NCBI RefSeq assembly: GCF_003172955.1
Contig: NZ_QGKR01000280.1
Location: forward strand, 1-40,795
Direction of reading: 5' to 3'
From: Micromonospora acroterricola
GTDB taxonomy: Bacteria; Actinomycetota; Actinomycetes; Mycobacteriales; Micromonosporaceae
Length of the DNA stretch: 40,795 nt
The first letter of the stretch is position 1; every line of letters begins with the position of its first letter. Positions 25,258 through 32,920 of this stretch are shown here, one piece after another. A program made the translations under genes and the position numbers. The notes under the pieces are model-generated. The model worked only from the letters and a program-made list of their open reading frames with translations, did not search any database and was not told the DNA's origin.

Positions 25258-26526
25258 TCAGCCCAACGCGGCGAGCGCGGCGAGCAGCCGGTCCACCTCG
25301 GCGGTGGTGCTGCCCAGGCCGATGCTGGCGCGCAGCGCGGTGGGCGGCAGGTCGCGCCGGCCGGTGCGTCCCGCCGCCTCGGTGAGCAGCCGCCGGGCCA
25401 GCGGGTGGGCGCAGAACAACCCGTCGCGTACGCCGATCCGGTGCTCGGCGGCCAGGTGGGCGGCCACCTCCGCGGAGTCCCGCCCGGCGACCACGAACGA
25501 GACGATGCCGACCCGGGGCGCGTCCGGGCCGAAGGTGCGCAGCTCCACCACATGCGGAAGCGCGGCGAGGCCGGTCCGCAGCCGGGCCAGCAACGCCTGC
25601 TCGCCGGCCGCCAGCCCGGCCCGGTCCGCCTCCGCCAGCGCCGTACACACCGCGGCCAGTGCCACGGCGCCGACCAGGTTCGGGGTGCCGCCCTCGTGCC
25701 GTGCCGGGCCGGTCGCCCAGGTCACGTCGTGCGTGGCCGGCCCGACGTGACTGGTGGCGCCGCCGCCGGCCAGGTACGGCGGTGCGGGGTCCAGCCAGTC
25801 CGCCCTGCCGATCAGGACGCCCGCGCCGAAGGGCGCGTACAGCTTGTGGCCGGAGACGGCCAGGTAGTCCACGTCGAGCGCGAGGAGGTCGACCGGGGCG
25901 TGCGGGGCGAGCTGTGCCGCGTCGAGGGCGATGCGGGCCCCGTGCCGGTGGGCCACCCGGGCCAGTTCGGCGACGGGCCAACGCTCGCCGGTGACGTTGC
26001 TCGCCCCGGTCACCGCCACCAGCACCGGCAGCGCCGCGTTGCTGTCCCGGCGCAGCTCGGTGAGGGCGGCGGCGAGGTCGCGTACCGCCCCGGCCGGGTC
26101 GGCGGGCACCGGGAGCCGTACCGAGCCGCGCGGCCAGGGCAGCAGGTTGGCGTGGTGCTCTCCGGCGAAGGTCACCACCGTCGTGCCGGCGGGCAGCGCC
26201 CGCGCCAACAGGTTGAGCGCGTCGGTGGTGTTGCGGGTGAAGACGACGTGGTCCTCGGCGCGGGCGCCGAAGAAGTCGCCGACCGTCTGCCGGGCCCGCT
26301 CGTAGGCCAGAGTGCAGTGCCGCGACAGCGCTCCCGCGCCGCGGTGCACGCTGGCGTACCACGGCAACAGCTCGGTCACCGCGTCGGCCGCGGCCCGCGC
26401 GCACGGCGCGCTGGCGGCGTAGTCCAGGTTGATCTCGCCCGGTACGCCGAGGACGTCGAGCGACCGCGACGGGGCCGGCGCGGCGCCGGAGCGGGTGGGC
26501 AGCGAGGGTACGAGGGTGACGGACAC
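25258..26526 (-). CDS. Class V aminotransferase-fold PLP enzyme, SufS-like
   Basis: A 422-residue fold-type I PLP enzyme close to the SufS/CsdA cysteine desulfurases. Visible blocks are NLDYAASAPCARAA and VHRGAGALS near the N-terminus, VVFTRNTTDALN, GEHHANLLPW, ALDAAQLAPH, and SGHKLYAPFGAG with PLP lysine K228. The C-terminal loop has C372 in VRDGLFCAHPL at the position of the SufS catalytic Cys, but the usual RTGHHC is changed to RDGLFC, so activity on cysteine is not assured. The GTG at 26526 is chosen because GGAGG lies 7 bases upstream; the frame stays open into the riboswitch. A SAM-IV riboswitch in the leader implies a role in sulfur or methionine metabolism and repression when SAM is plentiful. 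It is divergent from prsW. Confidence 0.88.
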   Translation of the reverse strand: MSVTLVPSLPTRSGAAPAPSRSLDVLGVPGEINLDYAASAPCARAAADAVTELLPWYASVHRGAGALSRHCTLAYERARQTVGDFFGARAEDHVVFTRNTTDALNLLARALPAGTTVVTFAGEHHANLLPWPRGSVRLPVPADPAGAVRDLAAALTELRRDSNAALPVLVAVTGASNVTGERWPVAELARVAHRHGARIALDAAQLAPHAPVDLLALDVDYLAVSGHKLYAPFGAGVLIGRADWLDPAPPYLAGGGATSHVGPATHDVTWATGPARHEGGTPNLVGAVALAAVCTALAEADRAGLAAGEQALLARLRTGLAALPHVVELRTFGPDAPRVGIVSFVVAGRDSAEVAAHLAAEHRIGVRDGLFCAHPLARRLLTEAAGRTGRRDLPPTALRASIGLGSTTAEVDRLLAALAALG

Positions 26527-26533
26527 GCCGGAA

Positions 26534-26577
26534 CCTCCGGGGTCAGGGACCCCGGGTGCGATGTCGGGACGGGGTCC
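26534..26577 (-). promoter_or_regulatory. Expression platform of the SAM-IV riboswitch
   Basis: Read on the minus strand, GGACCCCG (26577-26570) can pair with CGGGGTCC (26554-26547) over 8 bp. Alternatively CCGGGGTC (26555-26548) pairs with GACCCCGG (26544-26537), loop CCT, whose 3' arm runs into the ribosome site GGAGG (26538-26534). The two helices exclude each other. The first also uses bases (26577-26574) of the 3' strand of the aptamer pseudoknot, so SAM binding should free the second, inhibitory hairpin. Confidence 0.7.
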
Positions 26578-26693
26578 GCGCTTGCCCAGCACGCCGATCG
26601 GGCTGGGCCCGGTCATCACCCGGGGCACCCCACCGCGAACTCGACGAGGGTTGCCGGCCAGCAAGCCGGGGCTTGACGCTGGCGCTCGTGACC
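26572..26693 (-). promoter_or_regulatory. SAM-IV riboswitch
   Basis: Read on the minus strand from 26693 to 26572. P1 is GGTCA paired with TGACC (26615-26611). The core shows AGCGCCAGCGTCAAGCCCC, GGCTTGCTGGCCGGCAACC, GCGGTGGGGTGCCCCGGG and GTGATGACC in order, the SAM-IV consensus. A peripheral stem GCCCAGC with GCTGGGC follows. Loop bases GTTCGCG pair with the 3' CGCGGAC (26580-26574) to form the SAM-IV-specific pseudoknot. TATGCT (26706-26701) sits 7 bases before the aptamer, so transcription likely starts at its first base. Confidence 0.95.
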
Positions 26694-26758
26694 TGCCCGC
26701 AGCATAGCGGCTGCCGATGCGCCCGGACCAGCCGGCGGCGGATGGCTACGCTGACCGC

Positions 26759-28192
26759 ATGGCCGACACCCCGCCCGGTGCACCCCTGCCGTCGTCGCCC
26801 GCGCCCGCAGCCCCGTCCGCCGGCGAGGTGCCCCGGATGCCGCTGCGCCGACTGGGCTGGCGGCGGTTCCTGGTGCTGGCCGGGGTGGTGCTGTTCATCG
26901 CCGCGTGCGCGGTGTTCATGGTCTTCACGCTCGGCCAGTCGCTCGGCGTACGGGCGCTGCTGATCGGGGTGGTCGCCGCCGTCCTCCCGGTGCCGGTGCT
27001 GGTGGCCTGCTTCCTCTGGCTGGACCGTTACGAGCCGGAGCCACTGAAGTATCTGATCTTCTGTTTCGCCTGGGGCGCGTTCGTCTCCACGGCCGCCTCG
27101 CTCACCGTGAACGAGTTCGCCGCCGCCCGGTTCGCCGACTGGGGCCTGCCGGCCGCGCTCACCGGTGTGCTCGTGGCGCCGTTCATCGAGGAGCTGACCA
27201 AGGCGCTCGGCCCGATCCTGCTGCTGGTGTTCCGCCGACGGGAGTGGTCGGGGATCACCGACGGCCTGGTCTACTGCGGGCTCTCCGCGGTCGGCTTCGC
27301 CATGGTGGAGAACATCCTCTACCTGGGCGGGTACGGCTACGCCACCGGCGCCGACCGGTACGGCCCGGCGACCGGCACCCAGCAGGTCATCGCCATCTTC
27401 ATCGTGCGGATCCTGCTGTTCGGGTTCGCCCATCCGCTCTTCACCTCGATGACCGGTGTGGGGCTGGGTGTCGCGGCCCGGACGGCCGACCGGCGGGTCC
27501 GGGTGCTCGCCCCGGTCGCGGGCCTGCTGCTGGCGATGATGTTGCACGGCACGTGGAACCTGCTGCCGACGCTCACCCAGGCCACCGGCGAGGCCGTGAT
27601 CATGTTGTACGGCTTCCTGGGCCTGATGGTGCCGATCTTTTTCGGCATGGTGGGTCTGGCGGTGTGGCTGCGCGCCTGGGAGGGGCGGCTCACCGAGCGG
27701 ACGCTGCCGGACTACGTGCGCGCCGGCTGGCTGAGCCCGCCCGAGGTGGCCGCGCTGAGCAGCCTCGGTCGCCGGCACGCGGCCCGCAGCTGGGCACGCC
27801 GGGTCGCCGGGGACGCCGGGGCGCGGGCGATGCGCGGGTACCAGTTCGCCGCCACCCGGCTGGCCCTGCTGCGCGACGGGTCGCTGCGCGGCCTGGACCG
27901 CAAGCCCGCCGACCGGGAGCGGACGGCCCGCGAGGAGCGGGAGCTGCTGGAGGCGATCACGTCGTACCGGTCGTTCTTCGTGGGCCGGGACCCGCAGGCC
28001 CCGGCGGGCGTCTGGGACGGCAGCCGCTACCACCTGCGCTTCCCGGACGGTTCCCAGCGCCCGGTGAGCGCGCCGGAGGAGCCGGTGGTGCCGATCCCGG
28101 TGGTGCTGGGCGCGCCGCCGCCTCCGGGCTACGCCCCGCCCGGCTGGTACGGCCCCCGGCCGCCGGCGCCCTGGCCGCCGGGTCACCACTGA
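26759..28192 (+). CDS. PrsW-family intramembrane metalloprotease
   Basis: A 477-residue membrane protein. Residues 1-35 are Pro-rich; about eight or nine helices follow to about residue 310. Family motifs are present: FLWLDRYEPEP after helix 2, the metal-site EE (E144, E145) in PFIEELTKALGP, VYCGLSAVGFAMVENILYL, and the histidine motifs FAHPLFTSMTG and MLHGTWN. These match PrsW and related CPBP-type proteases that cut within membranes, PrsW of Bacillus being the site-1 protease for an anti-sigma factor. A target here is not identifiable. The C-terminal 160 residues are cytosolic, basic then Pro-rich. TACGCT lies 6 bases before the ATG, so transcription is probably leaderless; the frame stays open upstream. 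Confidence 0.9.
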   Translation: MADTPPGAPLPSSPAPAAPSAGEVPRMPLRRLGWRRFLVLAGVVLFIAACAVFMVFTLGQSLGVRALLIGVVAAVLPVPVLVACFLWLDRYEPEPLKYLIFCFAWGAFVSTAASLTVNEFAAARFADWGLPAALTGVLVAPFIEELTKALGPILLLVFRRREWSGITDGLVYCGLSAVGFAMVENILYLGGYGYATGADRYGPATGTQQVIAIFIVRILLFGFAHPLFTSMTGVGLGVAARTADRRVRVLAPVAGLLLAMMLHGTWNLLPTLTQATGEAVIMLYGFLGLMVPIFFGMVGLAVWLRAWEGRLTERTLPDYVRAGWLSPPEVAALSSLGRRHAARSWARRVAGDAGARAMRGYQFAATRLALLRDGSLRGLDRKPADRERTAREERELLEAITSYRSFFVGRDPQAPAGVWDGSRYHLRFPDGSQRPVSAPEEPVVPIPVVLGAPPPPGYAPPGWYGPRPPAPWPPGHH

Positions 28193-28210
28193 CGGCTGGC
28201 GGCCGGCGGC

Positions 28211-28378
28211 TCAGGTCATCAGGGTCGTGAGGAAGTCACCGAGGCCCTGGGCCATCGCGATGAGCGCGGCCCCGATCGCCTTGAACATCTGCGCGGCCCC
28301 GTCCGGCCGGAACGCCATGAAGTAGATCAGGAACGCGACGCTGCCCCAGGCCAACAGCTTCTTCACGAATACCGGCAT
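28211..28378 (-). CDS. 55-residue small membrane protein
   Basis: A 55-residue frame reading MPVFVKKLLAWGSVAFLIYF, then MAFRPDGAAQMFKAIG, then a second hydrophobic stretch AALIAMAQGLGDFLTTLM. The first helix is preceded by two lysines, giving a positive-inside orientation; the second may be amphipathic. GGGAGGGA lies about 4 bases before the ATG at 28378, a good ribosome site. Third positions are almost all G or C, in keeping with coding sequence. I do not recognise a family and no function is claimed. It follows a codirectional GroES-like gene by 93 bases and is convergent with prsW. Confidence 0.7.
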   Translation of the reverse strand: MPVFVKKLLAWGSVAFLIYFMAFRPDGAAQMFKAIGAALIAMAQGLGDFLTTLMT

Positions 28379-28471
28379 CGTCCCTCCCCAGGGCCACGGT
28401 CGCCGGATGGCTTCCCGGCGAGCGGCCTGACAAACGGCGCGCGGCCGGGCTCGGTGGCCGGGGGAGGTGCG

Positions 28472-28810
28472 TCAGAGGTAGAGGCCGGTGGAGTCGTTCT
28501 CGATCCGCTCGGCGGCCACGGCGTGCACGTCCCGCTCCCGGAGCAGCACGTACCCGCGGCCGTGCAGCTCGACCTCGGAGCGGTCGTCCGGGTCGAAGAG
28601 CACCCGGTCGCCGGTGACGATGGCGCGGACGTTGGGTCCCACGCCGACGGCGGTGGCCCAGGCGAGGCGCTTGCCGACGGCGGCGGTCGCCGGGATGACG
28701 ATCCCGGCGGTGGAGCGGCGCTCGCCCTCGCTGCCCTCCATCCGCACGAGCACACGGTCGTGCAGCAGGCGGATCGGCAGGCCGGTGTCGAGATCGTGGT
28801 CGGCGGTCAC
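28472..28810 (-). CDS. GroES-like (Cpn10) protein, unlinked to groEL
   Basis: A 112-residue Cpn10-fold protein. After an acidic lead, IRLLHDRVLVRMEGSEGERRSTAGIVIPATA matches the GroES start and mobile-loop region, and ATAVGVGPNVRAIVTGDRVLFDPDDRSEVELHGRGYVLLRERDV follows the family pattern. It is about 15 residues longer than ordinary GroES, and the mobile loop reads RRSTAGIVIP where GroES usually has TASGLVIP. GroES caps the GroEL ring; this may be a paralogue with a special partner. No CIRCE is seen upstream. TAGCGT lies 7 bases before the GTG at 28810, suggesting leaderless transcription. It is not next to any groEL; the window's groEL is about 13 kb away. Confidence 0.85.
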   Translation of the reverse strand: MTADHDLDTGLPIRLLHDRVLVRMEGSEGERRSTAGIVIPATAAVGKRLAWATAVGVGPNVRAIVTGDRVLFDPDDRSEVELHGRGYVLLRERDVHAVAAERIENDSTGLYL

Positions 28811-28970
28811 GCCGAAGACGCTACCGTGCCGCATACGGCCGGCCGCCCGGTGGTTACGCAGGGGGCAGCCGGGGCAATCGGTGGCGGAACTGCCCTATGG
28901 TGTCGGGAACGGACTTGTGCTGTCAGACCTGTCGCTGTGGGCGGACCGGTTCTTCTGCCAGGAGGTGCGC

Positions 28971-30290
28971 TTGAGCCGCTTCGAGCGGGTACGAGGGCGG
29001 CTCCGCCGCGCCTACCAGTCGGGACGCGAGTCGGTACGCGCGGGACGGGACTCGGCACCCGGCGACCCGGACGCGTCGAGCGACCCCCCGGAGTCGGCCC
29101 GGGTGGCCTCGCCGGCAGCCCCGGGTCCGGCCGCGCCGTCGTCGGCCACGGTCTACGGCGCGGAAGCCCCGGTGGACCTGCACACCTCGACCTCCAGCCG
29201 CGACGACGCCGACGTCCCGCACGGGCTGCGGATCGCCGCCGCCTGGTGCTGGCGGCTGATCGTGATCGGCGTGGTGGCGTGGGCGCTGCTCCGCATCGTC
29301 GGCACCATCAAAATCGTGATCATCCCGCTGGCCGTCGCGCTGCTGCTCTCGGCGCTGCTGGCGCCCGCGGTGGGCTGGCTGCTGCGGGCCCGGCTGCCCC
29401 GGTCGCTGGCCACGGCGGTGGTGCTGGTCGGCGGCTTGGCGGCGGTGATCGGCACGCTCACCCTGGTGGTCAACGAGTTCATCCGGGGGGTGCCGGAGCT
29501 GAGCGAGAAGTCGTCGGAGGGCGTCCGGCAGATTCAGAACTGGCTGAAGACGGGTCCGCTGCACCTCTCCGACACCCAGCTCGACCGCTACATCGACGAG
29601 GCGCAGGGCTGGATCAACTCCAACACCTCGAACCTCACCAGCGGCGCCCTGAGCACCGCGGCAACGCTCGCCGAGGTGCTGACCGGGACGCTGCTGGTGC
29701 TCTTCGCCACGTTCTTCTTCCTGCGCGATGGCAACCGGATCTGGCGTTTCCTGGTCCGGCTGCTGCCGGTGGCCGCCCGGTGGAAGGTCGACGACGCAGG
29801 CCGGGCCTCCTGGCACACGCTGGGCGCCTACGTCCGGGCGACCGTGCTGGTCGCCTTCATCGACGCCGTCGGCATCGGCGTCTTCCTGGTCATCTTCGAC
29901 GTCCCGTTCGCCTTCCCGCTGGCCGCGCTGGTCTTCCTCGGCGCGTTCATCCCGATCGTCGGTGCGGCGCTCTCCGGCAGCGTGGCGGTGCTGGTCGCGC
30001 TCGTCGACAGCGGCCCGGTCACCGCGTTGATCATCCTGGGTGCGGTGATCGGCGTGCAGCAGGTGGAGGGGCACGTGCTCCAGCCGTTGATCATGGGGCG
30101 GGCGGTGGCCCTCCACCCGCTCGCGGTGATCATCGGCATCGCCGCCGGGGTGGTGCTCGCCGGGATCACCGGCGCGCTGGTCTCCGTGCCGTTGATCGCG
30201 GTGCTGAACACCGCCGTCCGCCGGCTGGCCGCCCGGACGGTCCCGGACACTCCGCCCGACGCCGTGGTCGTCGCCGCACAGGCGCCCTGA
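28971..30290 (+). CDS. AI-2E family transporter
   Basis: A 439-residue membrane protein of the AI-2E (formerly UPF0118) family. Residues 1-85 are basic then Pro/Ser-rich and cytosolic. Helices then come in the family order: IAAAWCWRLIVIGVVAWALL, IVIIPLAVALLLSALLAPAVGWLL, ATAVVLVGGLAAVIGTLTLVV, then a 100-residue loop with SEKSSEGVRQIQNWL, then TLLVLFATFFFLRDGNRIW, and the C-terminal set around FPLAALVFLGAFIPIVGAALSG and QQVEGHVLQPLIMGRAV. The PIVGA and EGHVLQPLIMG motifs are diagnostic. Members export small molecules or act as Na+/H+ exchangers. The TTG at 28971 is chosen for the GGAGGT 4-5 bases upstream; GTG at 28965 or 28917 are alternatives. Confidence 0.87.
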   Translation: MSRFERVRGRLRRAYQSGRESVRAGRDSAPGDPDASSDPPESARVASPAAPGPAAPSSATVYGAEAPVDLHTSTSSRDDADVPHGLRIAAAWCWRLIVIGVVAWALLRIVGTIKIVIIPLAVALLLSALLAPAVGWLLRARLPRSLATAVVLVGGLAAVIGTLTLVVNEFIRGVPELSEKSSEGVRQIQNWLKTGPLHLSDTQLDRYIDEAQGWINSNTSNLTSGALSTAATLAEVLTGTLLVLFATFFFLRDGNRIWRFLVRLLPVAARWKVDDAGRASWHTLGAYVRATVLVAFIDAVGIGVFLVIFDVPFAFPLAALVFLGAFIPIVGAALSGSVAVLVALVDSGPVTALIILGAVIGVQQVEGHVLQPLIMGRAVALHPLAVIIGIAAGVVLAGITGALVSVPLIAVLNTAVRRLAARTVPDTPPDAVVVAAQAP

Positions 30291-30321
30291 CCCGGCGCGC
30301 CGCACCCGCACACGTTCCAGC

Positions 30322-30357
30322 AAAGAGTGGCCTCCGAGAGTGGGGAGGCCACTCTTT
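30322..30357. terminator. Terminator between the AI-2E transporter and dinG
   Basis: A perfect 14-bp stem, AAAGAGTGGCCTCC with GGAGGCCACTCTTT, and an 8-base loop. The A- and T-rich ends make it suitable for both strands, and the flanking genes are convergent. Confidence 0.85.
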
Positions 30358-30398
30358 CCATGATCCTGGGCGATCGTGGAGAGGGCGCGACGGGGCGG

Positions 30399-32244
30399 TC
30401 AGGAGCCGGCGAGGCGTTGCAGCGCGCCGCGGGCCACCTCGGGGCGGGTGGTGTACCAGAACGGCGGCAGCGAGCGGCGCAGGAAGGGCCCGTAGCCGCG
30501 GGCGGTCTCCAGCCGGGAGTCGAGCACCGCGACCACCCCCCGGTCACCGGTCGCCCGGATCAGCCGGCCCACCCCCTGCGCGAGCCGGACCGCCGCGATC
30601 GGCACGCTGACCGCCGCGAAGCCGGAGCCGCCGCCCGCGTCCACGGCGGCGGCGCGGGCCGCCGCCAGCGGCTCGTCCGGCCGTGGGAAGGGCAGCCGGT
30701 CGATGACCACGAGCTGACAGGCGTCGCCCGGCACGTCCACCCCCTGCCAGAGCGACATCACCCCGAACAGGCAGCTGGAACGCTCCTCCCGGAACCGGCG
30801 CACCAGCAGCGGCAACGCCTCCTCGCCCTGGAGCAGCACCGGCAGGTCGGTCCGCGCGCGCAGCAGCTCCGCCGCCTGCTGCGCGGCCCGCCGGGAGGAG
30901 AAGAGCCCGAGAGTACGACCACCGAGCGCCTCGACCAGCCCGAGCAGCTCCTCCCCGGCCGCGTCGGGCAGCCCGGAGACGCTGGGCCGGGGCAGGTGCG
31001 CCGCGACGTACAGGATGCCCTGCCGGGCGTAGTCGAACGGCGACCCCACGTCCAGTGACCGCCAGCCGGGGCCTTCGGTCGCCCTCCTCCAGCAGCCGCT
31101 GCGCGGTGGTGGACAGCTCGTCCAGCGCCGCCTTGGCCTGCTGCTTGCGGACGGGGTCGGGATCGTCGGACTTGACGTCGCCGATCGCGTCCAGCGCGGC
31201 CCGGGTGGCCGCGTCGAGCAGGGTGCACGCCTCCCGCAGCGGCGCCGGCAGCCCGGCGGTGAGACGCCCGGCGGGCGCCTCGGCCAGGCCGACCGCGAGG
31301 GCGTCGCCGGCCGCGGTGAGCGCCTCGGCGGCCTCGGGTCGCAGCAGCGGGCGGGCCCGCCGAGCGGATCGGTCGATCAACTCCGGCACCAGCTCCGCCT
31401 GCGCCGCGGAGGAGACCCGGTCGGCCAGCTCGTGCGCCTCGTCGACGATGAGCAGCTTGTGCGGCGGAACGATGTGCCGGTCGGCCAGCATGTCGACCGC
31501 GAGCAGGCTGTGGTTGGTGACCACGATGTCGGCCTCGCGGGCCCGCGCCCGGGACGCCTCGGCGAAGCACTCCGCCCCGAACGGGCAGCGGGTCGCCCCG
31601 ACGCACTCCCGGGCCGGCATCGACACCAGCCTCCAGGCCTGATCGTCGACGCCCGGGTCCAGCTCGTCCCGGTCGCCGGTGGCGGTCTTCTCGGCCCAGC
31701 CGCGCAGCCGCTCGACCTGCTTGCCCATCCGGCCCGCCTCGCCGAGCCACTTCGTCCCGCCGCCCGGGCGGTCCGCCGGAGCGTCGAAGAGCGTGTCCTC
31801 CGGCTCGTCGGCGGTCGAGTTGTCGAGCCGGGCCAGGCAGAGGTAGTGGTGGCGGCCCTTGAGCACCGCGAAGGTGGGCCGACGACCGAGCAGCGGCTCG
31901 ACCGCGTCGGCCAGCCGGGGCAGATCGTGGTCGACGAGCTGGGACTGCAACGCCAGGGTGGCGGTGGAGACCACCACCGGGCCGTCCACGGTCAGCGCCG
32001 GCGCGAGGTAGGCCAGCGACTTGCCGGTGCCGGTGCCCGCCTGGACGAGCAGGTGCTCGCCGCTGGTCACGCACTCCTCGATCGCCGTGGTCATCTGCTG
32101 CTGGCCGGGGCGCGCCGCGCCACCGGGCACCGCGCCGACCGCCGCCGCGAGCAGATCGGCGCCGCTGGGCCGGGCGCCCCGGCGCCGGCTCCCGGCACGG
32201 GCCGACGGGGTGGCGGAACCGGTGGCGGTGCGGGGCGGAGTCAC
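30399..32244 (-). pseudogene. dinG: DinG-type Fe-S helicase with internal deletion and frameshift
   Basis: The N-terminal part (from GTG 32244) has Walker A AGTGTGKS (69-76), four FeS-type cysteines (YLCL, ECVG, RCPF, ECF) and the DEAH box IVDEAHE. It runs in frame to about 31070 (RLLEEGD). The C-terminal part, from about 31065 to 30399, is in another frame: GPGWRSLDVGSPFDYARQG, the segment with SLWQGVDVPG, and VGRLIRATGDRG. Between the two blocks, where family members have roughly 60-75 residues including the LTSATL motif, the sequence joins directly with a frame change. The product would be two fragments without motif III, so the helicase is probably inactive, unless this is an assembly error. 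TACCGT lies 6 bases before the GTG. Junction position and missing length are judged from memory of the family. Confidence 0.8.
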
Positions 32245-32386
32245 CGTGCGACGGTACCCGTCGCTGCCGACACCGACCGCGCCCATCCGTCCGCGTGGCG
32301 CGGGGCAGCGGGTCCGCCGTCCGTCCCGCGCCGTCCGGTTACGACCGCGCTACGACGCGTGGGCAGTATCGGTTAGGGTGCGAATC

Positions 32387-32893
32387 ATGCCGAGCGACGT
32401 GGTCCGAGTGATCTACCGCAAGTACGACGGCAGCGCCCACCGCGACTACCCGGCCCGCCGTCTCGCCGAGGACGACCTCGGCATCTGGCTCGGCGTTCCG
32501 GCCGGCACCGAGTCGGTCTACCACGGTCGCCCATCGGTGGAGAAGATCCCGTTCGTCCTGCTGGTGCCGCACCACGCGTGGTGGACGGGGATGTTCAACC
32601 CGCCGCCGCGGACCAGCGAGGTCTACTGCGACATCACCACTCCGGCCCACTGGGAGTCCGACGACACCGTCCACCTGATCGACCTGGACCTGGACGTGGT
32701 CCGGCGCCGGGCAACCGGCCTCGTGGAGTTGCTCGACGAGGACGAGTTCGCCGAGCACCGCGTCCGGTACGGCTACCCCGAGGACGCCGTGGTCGAGGCG
32801 GAGGCGGCGGCCCGCTGGCTGTTCGGCGCGCTCGGCGACGGCAGCGAACCGTTCGCCACGTCGTACCGCAAGTGGTTGGCCCTGGTGGTCTGA
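32387..32893 (+). CDS. DUF402 domain protein
   Basis: A 168-residue cytosolic protein with a DUF402 domain. Landmarks are VVRVIYRKYDGSAHRDYPARRL at the start, then WWTGMFNPPPRTSEVYCDITTPAHWESD, the HLIDLDLDVVRR strand and a helical C-terminus, EFAEHRVRYGYPEDAVVEAEAAA. Known members include nucleoside di/triphosphatases and a fluorophosphate-hydrolysing enzyme, and the acidic residues in DLDLDVV and LDEDEF could bind metal; the reaction here is not known. TAGGGT lies 7 bases before the ATG at 32387, so the transcript is likely leaderless. It is divergent from dinG with a 142-base gap and convergent with the sigma factor gene. Confidence 0.87.
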   Translation: MPSDVVRVIYRKYDGSAHRDYPARRLAEDDLGIWLGVPAGTESVYHGRPSVEKIPFVLLVPHHAWWTGMFNPPPRTSEVYCDITTPAHWESDDTVHLIDLDLDVVRRRATGLVELLDEDEFAEHRVRYGYPEDAVVEAEAAARWLFGALGDGSEPFATSYRKWLALVV

Positions 32894-32920
32894 GCCCGCA
32901 CGGGCGTCACGACCGGCGGC

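Noticed and set aside
30544..31049. dinG as two separate genuine genes
   Set aside because: The two parts match consecutive regions of one helicase family and neither has its own start signals at the junction.
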